Counted from the first letter of the stretch, positions 52,089 to 61,305 are shown. The stretch is 64,000 bases of DNA from an uncultured Acetatifactor sp. (GCA_910586485.1 CAJUIA010000012.1:44606-108605); one strand, 5' to 3'. Program-made: numbers and translations. The notes: a model not told the origin generated them from the letters alone.

Positions 52089-52154
52089 AACATTTATATT
52101 CCCATTATACAATAGAAATACTTTACAGGAAACAATATGAAGGAGGATTACAAG

Positions 52155-52964
52155 ATGGATAAAGTGATGAAAACAGGATTTATCGGTCTGGGAAACATGG
52201 CGGCGGCCATGATTGGTGGAATGCTGGAAAAGGGATTGGCGAAACCGGATGAAATAATCGGGTCTTCAAAAACAGGTGCTACCAGAGATAAAATTAAAGA
52301 AAGATTTAACATAACAGTTGTGCCTGATAACCGCCAGACAGCCAGAGAGGCGGATTTGCTTTTTCTTGCTGTAAAGCCCCTGATCCTTCCGGAGGTAATT
52401 GCAGAAATCAGAGACGTAGTAAGGGAGGATACGCTGATCGTAAGCATTGCGGCAGGGAAAACTCTTTCCTGGCTGAAGGAGGCGTTTGACAGGCCTGAGT
52501 TGAAGATCCTGCGCTGTATGCCTAATACGCCGGCTCTTGTTCTGGAAGGGTGTACGGGGGTATGCGCCGGGGACGAGGTGCCGCCGGAGGCAGTGGAAAG
52601 GGTAGTAAAGCTTATGGAGGCCTTTGGCCGGGCAGGTGTGGTGCCTGAAAGGCTGATGGACGCGGTGGCAGGGATCAGCGGCAGCTCGCCCGCTTATGTG
52701 TTTTTGTTTATCGAGGCCTTGGCGGATGCGGGTGTGGCAGCAGGAATGCCCAGAAAGCAGGCTTATGAGTTTTCGGCTCAGGCGGTGCTGGGGAGTGCCA
52801 GGCTGGTGCTGGAGACGGGGCTCCATCCCGGAGAATTAAAGGATATGGTGTGTTCGCCGGGGGGAACTACCATCGAAGCGGTAAAGGTATTGGAGGAAAG
52901 GGGCTTCCGGGGGGCTGTGATGGACGCGGCAGCGGCCTGTATCGAGAAGGCCGGGAGGATGTAA
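52155..52964 (+). CDS. proC: Pyrroline-5-carboxylate reductase
   Basis: 269-residue NAD(P)H enzyme for the last step of proline synthesis. Seen: the Rossmann loop TGFIGLGNMAAAMIGGML, LFLAVKPLILPEV, RCMPNTPALVLEG, and the C-terminal signature AGISGSSPAYVFLFIEALADAG...DMVCSPGGTTIEAVKVLEE, given here as its key residues. AAGGAGGA precedes the ATG by 8 bases. It is alone between the repeat element and the SleB-type hydrolase promoter. Confidence 0.93.
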   Translation: MDKVMKTGFIGLGNMAAAMIGGMLEKGLAKPDEIIGSSKTGATRDKIKERFNITVVPDNRQTAREADLLFLAVKPLILPEVIAEIRDVVREDTLIVSIAAGKTLSWLKEAFDRPELKILRCMPNTPALVLEGCTGVCAGDEVPPEAVERVVKLMEAFGRAGVVPERLMDAVAGISGSSPAYVFLFIEALADAGVAAGMPRKQAYEFSAQAVLGSARLVLETGLHPGELKDMVCSPGGTTIEAVKVLEERGFRGAVMDAAAACIEKAGRM

Positions 52965-52974
52965 TTCCTAAAAC

Positions 52975-53003
52975 TTGACAAATGGAAAAATGTCTGCTAT
53001 GAT
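52975..53003 (+). promoter_or_regulatory. Promoter of the cell-wall hydrolase gene
   Basis: TTGACA and TATGAT with an exact 17-base spacer, a strong sigma-A-type match, followed by an ~85-base AT-rich leader. Confidence 0.7.
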
Positions 53004-53090
53004 GCCCTTGTAACAAATTTAACAACTTTGTAATAAATTTATTAAGAAAGTGGAATACTTCTTAAAAAGTTTGTTTCGGAGGTGAGAAAA

Positions 53091-54167
53091 ATGGCAAAAG
53101 GCAGAAGGCTGTCAGCGTCAGTATTGGGAATCCTGTTATCTTTATCCCTGGCGCTGCAGGCGAATATGACCGTTTTTGCCGTCGGCAGTTCCCTGGAGGA
53201 TATGCGGGGAGGGGTAGCGTCTCTTTTGAACCCCGGCGTCATTGATACCCTGGCGGTTGCAGATAATGCGGCAAAGGAATCAAAGCAGAATCCTCAGAAG
53301 GAAGAAGAGGCTCAAAGCACCTTGGTGATGGCCAATGTGAAGAGCGCATTGAATGTGCGCAGTGAGGCAAACGAGTCGGCGGACAAGGTCGGAAAGTTAT
53401 ACAAGGACTGTGGCGGAACTATTTTGGAACGCAGGGACGGATGGACGAAGCTGCAGTCGGGAAACATTGTCGGATGGGCGTCTGACGAATATCTTCTCTT
53501 CGGAGAGGAAGCGCGCACGCTGGCAAATGATGTGGGAAAGATGATTGCCACCATCAACACGGAGACTCTTCGTGTCAGGATGGAGCCCAGTAAGGAAGCG
53601 GAGGTTTACGGACTGCTTCCCAAGGGGGAGATTGTAGAGGTGATCGGAAATGCAGACGAGGAAGGCTGGATCTGTATTGATTATGACGGAAACGATGGTT
53701 ATGTTTCTGCAGAGTATGTAAATCTGGACTTTGTGATCGACACGGGTGAGACGGTAGCCGAGATCAAGGCCAGGGAAGAGGCAGAGCGGGAGGCAAAGCG
53801 CCATGTGAATTACGGCGAATATACTACCGACGCGGATACTCTGCTGCTGCTGGCAGCGCTGATCCACTGTGAGGCAGGCGGTGAGCCCTATGAAGGGCAG
53901 GTTGCAGTGGGAGCCGTGGTTATGAATCGAGTGAGAAGCCCGGCATATCCCGACAGTATTCACGGTGTAATTTATGCTTCCGGTCAGTTTACGCCGGCCA
54001 TGAGCGGCAAAGTAAACAGAGTGTATGAGTCCGGACGCATTTATGAGAGCTGTATCCGGGCGGCCGAGGAGGCGCTCTCTGGAGTGTCCAATGTAGGAGA
54101 TTTGACCCACTTCCGCCGTGTAAACGGACGGGAAGGCCTGGTGATCGGTAATCATGTGTTCTATTAA
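53091..54167 (+). CDS. SleB-type cell-wall hydrolase with two SH3 domains
   Basis: 358 residues. A signal peptide (~5-30, cleavage near VFAVG) is followed by two bacterial SH3 domains (~82-135 with LNVRSEANESADKVGKL, ~160-215 with LRVRMEPSKEAEVYGLL), a Glu/Ala-rich helix, and a SleB/CwlJ-type hydrolase domain (~245-358). The latter starts LLLLAALIHCEAGGEPYEGQ with the catalytic Glu and holds AVGAVVMNRV and FTPAMSGK. SleB-type enzymes act as lytic transglycosylases on spore cortex or wall. GGAGGTG precedes the ATG. Strong promoter and terminator show a single-gene unit. Confidence 0.88.
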   Translation: MAKGRRLSASVLGILLSLSLALQANMTVFAVGSSLEDMRGGVASLLNPGVIDTLAVADNAAKESKQNPQKEEEAQSTLVMANVKSALNVRSEANESADKVGKLYKDCGGTILERRDGWTKLQSGNIVGWASDEYLLFGEEARTLANDVGKMIATINTETLRVRMEPSKEAEVYGLLPKGEIVEVIGNADEEGWICIDYDGNDGYVSAEYVNLDFVIDTGETVAEIKAREEAEREAKRHVNYGEYTTDADTLLLLAALIHCEAGGEPYEGQVAVGAVVMNRVRSPAYPDSIHGVIYASGQFTPAMSGKVNRVYESGRIYESCIRAAEEALSGVSNVGDLTHFRRVNGREGLVIGNHVFY

Positions 54168-54188
54168 GTAAAAGGATTGTGTTTTGAA

Positions 54189-54226
54189 AGGGCGGCGCCA
54201 TGATTTAGAGGCGCTGCCCTCTTTTT
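54189..54226 (+). terminator. Terminator after the SleB-type hydrolase gene
   Basis: AGGGCGGCGCC pairs with GGCGCTGCCCT (one G-T wobble), followed by CTTTTT. A second AATGCAC/GTGCATT hairpin lies just after (54231-54260). Confidence 0.8.
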
Positions 54227-54334
54227 CGGAAATGCACATTACTTTAACCTATCGTGCATTGAAAAGAGATTGCTCACAAAAGGGATTTGTGATATGATAA
54301 GCACAAAGAAAGCAAGCAGGAAGGGAGTGATGAG

Positions 54335-54856
54335 ATGATTATTTTCTGGCTTGTACTTTTGATTCTTGCGATTGTGATCGAAGTGCTGACTATGGGGCTG
54401 ACGTCCATCTGGTTTGCAGGCGGGTCTCTGGTGGCCATTCTGGCGGCGCTGCTGCAGGCTCCGGTTTGGTTCCAGGTAATTTTGTTCTTTGGAGTTTCAC
54501 TGCTCCTTTTATTCTTTACCAGACCCATTGCGGTGAAATATTTTAACAAGGACCGCGTGAGGACAAATGTGGAGAGCCTTGTGGGCCGGCAGGCTATCGT
54601 TACCAGCGAGATTGATAATCTGCAGGGGGTGGGCCAGGTTACCGTAGGCAGTCAGGAATGGAGTGCCAGAAGTCTGGACGACGGTCAGAGGATTCCGGTG
54701 GGCAGCGTGGTTGTGGTGGCTTCCATCAGCGGAGTCAAGCTGATGGTCAGGCCGGATGAGCAGATGCTGGATAAGGGGCCTAAGCCAACGCCGGTACCGG
54801 AGCCCATGAGTGTGTCACAGATGGAAGAGATGGAGTCTTCAAAGCCGGAGCAGTAA
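54335..54856 (+). CDS. NfeD-like membrane protein
   Basis: 173 residues of the short NfeD type. Two or three N-terminal membrane segments (~2-22, 25-42, 45-62) are followed by a soluble OB-fold domain (~75-145, VGRQAIVTSEIDNLQGVGQV and GSVVVVASISGVKLMVRP) and a Pro/Glu-rich tail. NfeD proteins pair with SPFH proteins in membrane microdomains, and the next gene is exactly that. GGGAGTGATGAG supplies the ribosome-binding site. Confidence 0.85.
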   Translation: MIIFWLVLLILAIVIEVLTMGLTSIWFAGGSLVAILAALLQAPVWFQVILFFGVSLLLLFFTRPIAVKYFNKDRVRTNVESLVGRQAIVTSEIDNLQGVGQVTVGSQEWSARSLDDGQRIPVGSVVVVASISGVKLMVRPDEQMLDKGPKPTPVPEPMSVSQMEEMESSKPEQ

Positions 54857-54925
54857 ATTATCGGTGTGGAAGATGACATAAATTTAAGTGCGTACTGTCA
54901 CATACAGTACAGAAAGAGGTTAATG

Positions 54926-55861
54926 ATGGAAATGTTGCCGTTGATTATTGTTATTGCGCTGATTGCCATAATTCTGGGAATCCTGGTGTCCTGCTTAAAG
55001 ATCGTTCCTCAGGCTCAGGCATATGTCATCGAGCGTCTGGGTGCTTATCAGGGTACCTGGTCCGTAGGCTTTCATGTGAGGATGCCTTTTTTGGATAAGG
55101 TGGCAAGAAAGGTCAATTTAAAGGAGCAGGTGGCTGATTTCCCGCCCCAGCCGGTTATCACCAAGGATAACGTTACCATGAGAATTGATACCGTGGTATT
55201 TTATCAGATCACGGATCCCAAGCTGTTTACCTACGGCGTTGAGAATCCTATGATGGCCATCGAAAACCTGACGGCTACCACCCTTCGTAATATCATCGGT
55301 GATCTGGAGCTGGATCAGACCCTGACCAGCCGCGAAACCATTAATACTAAGATGCGTGCGGCATTGGACATTGCCACCGATCCCTGGGGTATTAAGGTAA
55401 ACCGTGTGGAATTGAAGAATATTATTCCTCCCGCGGAGATCCAGAACGCCATGGAGAAGCAGATGAAGGCAGAGCGTGAGAGACGTGAAGCCGTAACCAG
55501 AGCGGAAGGTGAGAAGAAGGCAAACGTGCTGGTAGCGGAAGGTGAAAAGGAGTCCGCAATCCTTCGCGCAGAGGCAGAGAAGCAGTCTGCAATCCTTAGA
55601 GCAGAAGCACAGAAGGAAAAGATGATCCGTGAGGCAGAAGGTGAGGCGGAAGCAATCCTGAAGGTGCAGCAGGCTCATGCCGACGGTATCAAGATGCTGA
55701 AGGAAGCAGGGGCAGATGAGGCAGTCCTGAAGATTAAGAGCCTGGAAGCCTTTGAAAAGGTGGCGGATGGCAAGGCAAATACCATTCTCCTGCCCTCCGA
55801 GCTGTCAGGCATAGCAAGTCTTGCGGCTACCTGGAAGGAAACCGGGAAGACGACGAAATAA
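54926..55861 (+). CDS. SPFH/band 7 (stomatin-like) membrane protein
   Basis: 311 residues. An N-terminal membrane segment (~4-24) is followed by the SPFH domain (~25-185; VPQAQAYVIERLGAY, PPQPVITKDNVTMRID, VFYQITDP) and a long Ala/Glu coiled coil with repeated EGEKESAILRAEAEKQ patterns, ending in LPSELSGIASLA. It is a stomatin/QmcA-like scaffold of membrane microdomains, co-transcribed with NfeD. A GTACTGT/ACAGTAC hairpin (54892-54910) lies between the two genes. Start codon 54926 or the adjacent ATG at 54923. Confidence 0.9.
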   Translation: MEMLPLIIVIALIAIILGILVSCLKIVPQAQAYVIERLGAYQGTWSVGFHVRMPFLDKVARKVNLKEQVADFPPQPVITKDNVTMRIDTVVFYQITDPKLFTYGVENPMMAIENLTATTLRNIIGDLELDQTLTSRETINTKMRAALDIATDPWGIKVNRVELKNIIPPAEIQNAMEKQMKAERERREAVTRAEGEKKANVLVAEGEKESAILRAEAEKQSAILRAEAQKEKMIREAEGEAEAILKVQQAHADGIKMLKEAGADEAVLKIKSLEAFEKVADGKANTILLPSELSGIASLAATWKETGKTTK

Positions 55862-55900
55862 AGCCGCTGGACAAAACTTTATATAGTGATTTTCCAAAAT

Positions 55901-55947
55901 AAGCAAATACTTTCCGGCGGCTGGCGGCTGTTGGAAAGTATTTGCTT
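55901..55947 (+). terminator. Terminator-like inverted repeat after the SPFH gene
   Basis: A perfect 15-bp stem, AAGCAAATACTTTCC and its complement, around a 17-base loop. Only a short T-run follows. It ends about 30 bases before argF. Confidence 0.65.
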
Positions 55948-55977
55948 TGGATATGGAGGATGTGGAAAGGCATGGTT

Positions 55978-56970
55978 ATGAATATGGATTTAAAAGGACG
56001 GGATTTTTTGAAGCTGCTGGATTTTACACCGGAGGAAATTATCTACCTGCTGGATGTGGCGGCAGACTTAAAAGAAAAAAAGAAAAAGGGCATTCCGGTG
56101 GATACCCTTAAGGGGAAAAATGTGGCTCTGATCTTTGAGAAGACAAGCACCCGTACCAGATGTGCTTTTGAGGTGGCGGCGCATGATCTGGGACTGGGGA
56201 CGACTTATCTGGACCCGGAAGGATCCCAGATCGGCAAGAAGGAAAGCATTGCGGATACCGCCAGGGTATTGGCGGGAATGTTTGAGGGAATCGAATACCG
56301 GGGATACGGGCAGGAGATTGTAGAAGAGCTGGCAGAGTATTCAAAGGTTCCCGTATGGAACGGGTTGACCAATGAATTTCATCCTACACAGATGCTGGCG
56401 GACCTGTTGACCATTCGCGAACATTTCGGCCGCCTGAAGGGGATCAGGCTGACCTATATGGGGGATGCCCGCTACAATATGGGAAATTCGCTGATGGTTA
56501 CATGTGCAAAGATGGGAATGCACTTTACGGCCTGCACCACCCGGAAGTATTTTCCGGATAAAATGCTGGTAGCAGTATGCAGGGAGATTGCGGAGAAGAC
56601 CGGAGGAAGCATTACCTTGACGGAGGATGTGAGCGAAGGAACAAAGAATACAGATGTTATTTATACGGATGTGTGGGTTTCCATGGGCGAGCCGGATCAG
56701 GTGTGGGCAGAGCGGATCAAGGAGCTGTCTCCCTATCAGGTAAACGGAGCCGTGATGAAGAACGCAGGGGAAAATGCTGTGTTTATGCACTGTCTGCCTG
56801 CATTCCATGATTTAAAGACAAAGATCGGGGCACAGATGGGGGAGCGTTTCGGTATTACGGAGATGGAAGTGACCGACGAGGTATTCGAATCGAAGCAGTC
56901 TTTGGTGTTTGAAGAGGCGGAGAACCGCATGCACACCATCAAGGCCGTTATGTATGCTACGCTGGCGTGA
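55978..56970 (+). CDS. argF: Ornithine carbamoyltransferase
   Basis: 330-residue enzyme making citrulline for arginine synthesis (or working in reverse in arginine breakdown). Seen: the carbamoyl-phosphate motif FEKTSTRTRCAFEVA, NEFHPTQMLADLL, the ornithine-binding DVWVSMGE, and HCLPAFHDLKT with the catalytic Cys. GGAAAGG lies 7 bases before ATG 55978. No other arginine gene adjoins, so direction of use is not evident (argF or arcB). birA follows 28 bases later. Confidence 0.9.
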   Translation: MNMDLKGRDFLKLLDFTPEEIIYLLDVAADLKEKKKKGIPVDTLKGKNVALIFEKTSTRTRCAFEVAAHDLGLGTTYLDPEGSQIGKKESIADTARVLAGMFEGIEYRGYGQEIVEELAEYSKVPVWNGLTNEFHPTQMLADLLTIREHFGRLKGIRLTYMGDARYNMGNSLMVTCAKMGMHFTACTTRKYFPDKMLVAVCREIAEKTGGSITLTEDVSEGTKNTDVIYTDVWVSMGEPDQVWAERIKELSPYQVNGAVMKNAGENAVFMHCLPAFHDLKTKIGAQMGERFGITEMEVTDEVFESKQSLVFEEAENRMHTIKAVMYATLA

Positions 56971-56998
56971 ACGGAACCGGTTGTCGGAGGAAATAGAT

Positions 56999-57838
56999 AT
57001 GATGTCGGAGAATGAAGTGCCGGAGGCAGAGAAACAGGAGTTTGGGCAAAGGGCTCTGGAAGCTGAAATTCACACCCGCTGGGCAGGAAAACACATATGT
57101 TATTTTAAGGAGCTGGACTCTACCAATATTCGGGCGAAGCAGGAGGCGGACAGCGGAGCCGTCGAGGGAACATTGATCGTGACAGATAAGCAGACCGCCG
57201 GACGGGGCAGGCGGGGAAGAAGCTGGAACAGTCCGGCCGGGGTTAATGTCTATTTTACGCTGATTTTAAAGCCAGTTTATGAGCCGGACAAGGCAGCCAT
57301 GGTTACGCTGGTCATGGCCCTTGCCGTAGCCGAAGGAATTACCCTGACCTGTGGGCTGGATGCGGAAATCAAATGGCCCAATGACGTTGTAGTAAACGGA
57401 AAAAAGGTCTGCGGCATTTTAACGGAAATGAGTATGGAGCATGACCGGATCCGGCATGTGGTGGTCGGAGTGGGAGTCAATGCAGGGCTGCAGGAGTTTC
57501 CGCTGGAGATTGCGGCCACGGCCGCCAGCCTTGAGGCGGAATGCAAAAGGCCAGTGTCCAGAACGGCTCTGGTGGCGAATATTTTAGAGGCATTTGAAAA
57601 ATACTATGAAGGTTTTCGCCGGGAGTTAAGTCTTTCCGGGATCCGGGGAAAATATAACGGGCGGTTGGTAAACCGTGACAGAGAGGTGCGGGTCCTTGAT
57701 CCCAAGGGAGAATTTCAGGGCGTTGCGCGGGGAATTAACGAGGCCGGAGAGCTTTTGGTAGAGCATGACGACGGCAGCGTTACTGCGGTTTTTGCAGGAG
57801 AGGTATCAGTGAGAGGGATTTACGGTTATACGGTATGA
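56999..57838 (+). CDS. birA: Biotin--[acetyl-CoA-carboxylase] ligase
   Basis: 279 residues: biotin protein ligase without the N-terminal DNA-binding domain of the bifunctional BirA. Seen: the biotinyl-AMP loop TAGRGRRGRSWNSPAG, the core IKWPNDVVVNGKKVCGILTE and VVVGVGVNAG, and a C-terminal SH3-like domain (~235-279, VRVLDPKGEFQGVARGIN). It activates biotin and joins it to carboxylases. Lacking the helix-turn-helix, it is not a repressor. CGGAGG precedes the ATG. It overlaps the next gene by 4 bases. Confidence 0.9.
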   Translation: MMSENEVPEAEKQEFGQRALEAEIHTRWAGKHICYFKELDSTNIRAKQEADSGAVEGTLIVTDKQTAGRGRRGRSWNSPAGVNVYFTLILKPVYEPDKAAMVTLVMALAVAEGITLTCGLDAEIKWPNDVVVNGKKVCGILTEMSMEHDRIRHVVVGVGVNAGLQEFPLEIAATAASLEAECKRPVSRTALVANILEAFEKYYEGFRRELSLSGIRGKYNGRLVNRDREVRVLDPKGEFQGVARGINEAGELLVEHDDGSVTAVFAGEVSVRGIYGYTV

Positions 57839-58206
57839 AAGAAAAGAAAATTGTGCTCTGCGGAGCCAGCGCATATGAAAAGAAATATTATTTTAACGAG
57901 CAGTTTAACAGTATTCCGGAATCTGTAAAGGAAGAGCTGCATATTATCTGCGTTCTGTTTACGGAAGAGGTGGGCGGTGTGTTTACCATTGCCTTTGAAG
58001 AGGACGGAAATGTAATCCTGGAGACGGAGGCGGAAGAAAGCGATATTTATTATGACGAGGTGGGCAGCGGCCTGCTGGTGGGAGAGGTGCGAAGAAACAG
58101 ACAGGAGCTTTTTGAGTCCCTGCAGTTATATTACAGGATATATATTTTAAAAGAAGATTTGACAAATATATTAAAAGAGGATTCAATAAATGATTCTTGT
58201 GATTGA
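57835..58206 (+). CDS. DUF6145-like protein
   Basis: 123-residue soluble protein overlapping birA (ATGA) and coaX by 17 bases, so probably translated with both. The pattern KIVLCGASAYEKKYYFNEQF, LHIICVLFTEEVGGVFTIAF and a tail LQLYYRIYILKEDL fits the DUF6145 family found in Lachnospiraceae. No catalytic motif is evident. Its place between birA and coaX hints at a link to cofactor metabolism, but this is only positional. Confidence 0.65.
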   Translation: MKEKKIVLCGASAYEKKYYFNEQFNSIPESVKEELHIICVLFTEEVGGVFTIAFEEDGNVILETEAEESDIYYDEVGSGLLVGEVRRNRQELFESLQLYYRIYILKEDLTNILKEDSINDSCD

Positions 58207-58957
58207 TGTAGGAAATACCAACATGACTTTGGGTGTGTATCAGGAGGAAGAGCTGAAGGCCACCTTTCGCATGATGACCAAGACGCCAAGGACATCGGAC
58301 GAATACGGTGTGATGATTACACAGCTGTTGAAAAACAAAGGAATCGAGGCTGCAGAGCTGGAAGGCTCCATTGTGGCCAGTGTGGTGCCGGATGTGATGC
58401 ACTCCCTTTTGGGAGCTTTGGTCCGGTATACGGGCACAAGACCTGTGAATGTAGGCCCAGGTATTAAGACGGGGATTCGTATTGTTACGGAGGAACCAAG
58501 GGCCATCGGCGCGGACCGGATTGTGGATGCGGTGGCAGCTTATGAGAAATATGGAGGTCCGGTACTTGTTTTGGACTTTGGAACGGCTACCACTTATGAC
58601 TTGATTACGGAAAAGGGAGAGTTTGCCGCCGGTATTACCGCCCCCGGCATCCGCATCAGCTCCGAAGCCCTGTGGACCCAGGCGGCAAAGCTGCCAAACA
58701 TTGAGATCAGAAAGCCCAGGTCCATTCTGGCCCAGGAGACGATCAGCAGTATGCAGGCGGGACTGGTTTATGGCCAGATTGGACAGACGGAATATATTAT
58801 TCATAAGGTAAAGGAAGAGAGCGGGCTGCATAACCTGAAGGTGGTTGCCACCGGAGGTCTGGGCAGGCTGATTGCAGATGAGACGAAGGCCATTGACATT
58901 TATGACAGCTCCCTGACCTTAGATGGGCTGCGGATCATTTACGGGAAAAACCGTTGA
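58190..58957 (+). CDS. coaX: Type III pantothenate kinase
   Basis: 255-residue ASKHA-fold kinase for the first step of CoA synthesis. Seen: the phosphate-1 motif MILVIDVGNTNMTLGVY, the GADRIVDAVAAYEKY pantothenate segment with its catalytic Asp, the phosphate-2 motif VLVLDFGTATTYDLI, and the adenosine region VVATGGLGRLIAD. The start lies inside the DUF6145 gene, after a run of AAAGAGG. Type III kinases are not feedback-inhibited by CoA. Confidence 0.93.
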   Translation: MILVIDVGNTNMTLGVYQEEELKATFRMMTKTPRTSDEYGVMITQLLKNKGIEAAELEGSIVASVVPDVMHSLLGALVRYTGTRPVNVGPGIKTGIRIVTEEPRAIGADRIVDAVAAYEKYGGPVLVLDFGTATTYDLITEKGEFAAGITAPGIRISSEALWTQAAKLPNIEIRKPRSILAQETISSMQAGLVYGQIGQTEYIIHKVKEESGLHNLKVVATGGLGRLIADETKAIDIYDSSLTLDGLRIIYGKNR

Positions 58958-59029
58958 GAAGTGATGCCCTCCGTTTTTATACTTGTTTTACCGGCATGTT
59001 GTGAGCTGTTTACAAAGGAGGCCTGCCGC

Positions 59030-60007
59030 ATGAGTACAGCTTTGCGAAAATTGAAAATTGGGGACGTGACGCTGGATCATAATGTGATTTTGGCGCCCAT
59101 GGCCGGGGTGACGGATCTGCCCTTTAGGCTGTTGTGCAGGGAGATGGGCGCAGGAATGGTATGTATGGAGATGGTCAGTGCCAAGGCGATCTATTATCAT
59201 AACAGGAATACGGAAGAGCTTTTGACGACACATCCGCAGGAGCGTCCTGCTTCCCTGCAGCTTTTCGGCTCTGATCCAAAGATTCTCGGAGAAATGGCGG
59301 CATATATCGAAGAGCGCCCTTTTGACATTTTGGACTTTAATATGGGCTGCCCTGTTCCCAAGGTGGTAAACAACGGGGAGGGCTCGGCCCTGATGAAGGC
59401 TCCAAGGCTGGTGGAGAAGCTGCTGACGGCACTGGTGAAGGCAGTGAAAAAGCCTGTCACCGTAAAAATCCGCAAGGGCTTTGACGATAGCAGCATAAAT
59501 GCGGTGGAAATTGCAAGGATTGCAGAGAGCTGCGGCGTTTCGGCCATAGCGGTACACGGGAGGACTAGATCTCAATATTACAGCGGCAGGGCGGATTGGG
59601 ATATTATCCGGCAGGTGAAGGAGGCGGTGAAGATTCCTGTTATCGGAAACGGTGATGTTGACTGTCCGGAGGCGGCTAAGGCCATGCTGGAGTCCACTGG
59701 CTGCGACGGCATCATGATCGGGCGGGCAGCCCAGGGAAATCCCTGGATATTTCGGGAGACGGTGAGGTTTCTGGAGGACGGGACCTTTTTCCCCAGGCCG
59801 GATCGGGAAGAAAAGAAAGAAATGGTCCTGCGTCATGCGGTCCTGTTAAAAGAGATAAAGGGCGAGTATACCGCTGTGCGGGAGATGAGGAAGCACTTGG
59901 CCTGGTATACGGCCGGAATGCCTCATTCCGCCAGGTTTCGGGGCATGATAAATACAATAGAGACCATGGAAGGGCTGCTGGCCGGTGTGGATGAAATTTT
60001 TGGCTGA
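59030..60007 (+). CDS. dusB: tRNA-dihydrouridine synthase
   Basis: 325-residue FMN enzyme reducing uridine in tRNA. Seen: ILAPMAGVTDLPFRLLCREMG, DFNMGCPVPKVVNNGEGSAL with the catalytic Cys, VKIRKGFDDSSINAVE, AVHGRTRSQYYSGRADW and the FMN-binding GNGDV and GIMIGRAAQGNPW. It is of the DusB branch common in Firmicutes. AAAGGAGG lies 8 bases before the ATG. It begins 72 bases after coaX. Confidence 0.92.
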   Translation: MSTALRKLKIGDVTLDHNVILAPMAGVTDLPFRLLCREMGAGMVCMEMVSAKAIYYHNRNTEELLTTHPQERPASLQLFGSDPKILGEMAAYIEERPFDILDFNMGCPVPKVVNNGEGSALMKAPRLVEKLLTALVKAVKKPVTVKIRKGFDDSSINAVEIARIAESCGVSAIAVHGRTRSQYYSGRADWDIIRQVKEAVKIPVIGNGDVDCPEAAKAMLESTGCDGIMIGRAAQGNPWIFRETVRFLEDGTFFPRPDREEKKEMVLRHAVLLKEIKGEYTAVREMRKHLAWYTAGMPHSARFRGMINTIETMEGLLAGVDEIFG

Positions 60008-60054
60008 CAGGGTTTTGATTCATAGTATGGAGGTTTGTGTCATATATTTAAGGC

Positions 60055-61140
60055 ATGGACACCATTATATATTTTTTTCAAAAAAGAGATCCCATGCAGC
60101 GGGAGATTACATTAATGTATCAGGAGGACTACCTGCTTGCAAAGGTAGGAATCTGTGCGGACAGGCACAGCTGGTTTGGCAGTCCGCTGCCCTGCAAGCC
60201 GGAAGCAGATGAGTTTGCACCTGATTTGACTGAAAACGGAGAGTCTGCAGCAGAGATGCAGGGCAGCGAAGGGAGATTCCGGAGAGAGAATACGTCTGGC
60301 CTGAATCTGTTCATCAGATTTCGACGGCGCAGACAGATGCGGGAAAAGCAGCGGGAGCTCAGACGCTGCAGACAGGAATATATGCAGAAGCTTCAGGAAT
60401 ATGAAGAGCAGCGTCAGGAACTGGCAGACGGTATACAACATCTGAGAGAAGAAGTGTTTTCTGAGGTAGAGCAGGCCGGCGGCATGGGAGAGGTCAGAGG
60501 CGTTTATGAGGACAGCCTGCGCTTTTTGACGGAGGATGCGGGAGAAGCGGCTGCGTGCTGGCGGCAGATCTGGGATATTCCAGAATTTGGGGATTATCAA
60601 AAGATACGATGGGTCCGCCCTCTGTTGGAGGATGTCCGCCATTCCCATTTTATTTTGCTGGGCGCAGCAGACGGAATTCCCGAAATACTGGCACGGTTTG
60701 CCAGACAGATGAAAAGCCTGCAGTGGTATATTAAAGAGGAAGATATGAGCGAAGACGTACAGAGCTGGGTGGATGACTTTTATGAAGAATATGGTCTTGC
60801 ACCGGCTCTGCGGGAGCTGGCAGGAGAAAATGCCTTCAAGCGGTTAAAGCTGAAATCCGAGGCGCCGGCCTGTGTGCTGGACTTTTCGAAAGAGTCAAAG
60901 CTGTTTGCCGGAAATTTGGCAGAAGGCAGTATTTGGCTGGATTTCTGCTCCGTGGACGAAAAAGCCCTGCGCATGACCAGACAGGCGCCGGGCGTCCGCT
61001 ATGTGTCTCTGAAAAAGTATTGGGGAGAAAAAAATAAGTTAAAGCCGGTCTTTCCTGCCTGCCGTACCGTGAGCAGGTTCAGATTACAGGCTTGTCAAAC
61101 GTATGTAACACCCAGAACGGATACGGATGCTGCGCCGTAA
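60055..61140 (+). CDS. Hypothetical protein with basic helical region
   Basis: 361 residues, no family recognised. The middle (~80-130) is a strongly basic, Arg/Gln-rich helix likely to form a coiled coil (RFRRRRQMREKQRELRRCRQ). The C-terminal half shows a conserved-looking GSIWLDFCSVDEKALRMTRQ and a KYWGEKNKL tail. No signal peptide or membrane segment. A later Met (60094) is an alternative start; neither has a strong ribosome-binding site. Its stop is directly followed by a 24-bp tandem repeat. It may belong to the dusB transcript, 47 bases downstream. Confidence 0.5.
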   Translation: MDTIIYFFQKRDPMQREITLMYQEDYLLAKVGICADRHSWFGSPLPCKPEADEFAPDLTENGESAAEMQGSEGRFRRENTSGLNLFIRFRRRRQMREKQRELRRCRQEYMQKLQEYEEQRQELADGIQHLREEVFSEVEQAGGMGEVRGVYEDSLRFLTEDAGEAAACWRQIWDIPEFGDYQKIRWVRPLLEDVRHSHFILLGAADGIPEILARFARQMKSLQWYIKEEDMSEDVQSWVDDFYEEYGLAPALRELAGENAFKRLKLKSEAPACVLDFSKESKLFAGNLAEGSIWLDFCSVDEKALRMTRQAPGVRYVSLKKYWGEKNKLKPVFPACRTVSRFRLQACQTYVTPRTDTDAAP

Positions 61141-61142
61141 GT

Positions 61143-61262
61143 GGATTTGGTCTGCAGGCGCGGAGGGGTTTCAGACTGCAGGCGCGGAGGGGTTTCAGAC
61201 TGTAGGCGTGAAGTGGATTCGGTCTGCAGTCGTGGAGTGGATTCAGACCGCAGTCGTGGAGG
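61143..61262 (+). repeat. Tandem array of five 24-bp units
   Basis: Five direct copies of a unit of the type GGTTTCAGACTGCAGGCGCG-GAGG, two nearly identical and the others diverged, then a partial sixth (61263 on). No spacers are present, so it is not CRISPR. The array begins 3 bases after the upstream stop and ends 14 bases before the greA promoter. All copies keep the reading frame open, so it could once have been coding (period of eight codons). Confidence 0.75.
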
Positions 61263-61276
61263 GAATTCAGATTTTC

Positions 61277-61305
61277 TTGACAGTGTGGGGAAAAGTGGTT
61301 ATAAT
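61277..61305 (+). promoter_or_regulatory. Promoter of greA
   Basis: TTGACA and TATAAT, both perfect, with a 17-base spacer. The strongest promoter recognised in the window. Confidence 0.8.

Noticed and set aside
61143..61262. CRISPR array
   Set aside because: The 24-bp units are contiguous, with no spacers, and no cas gene is near.
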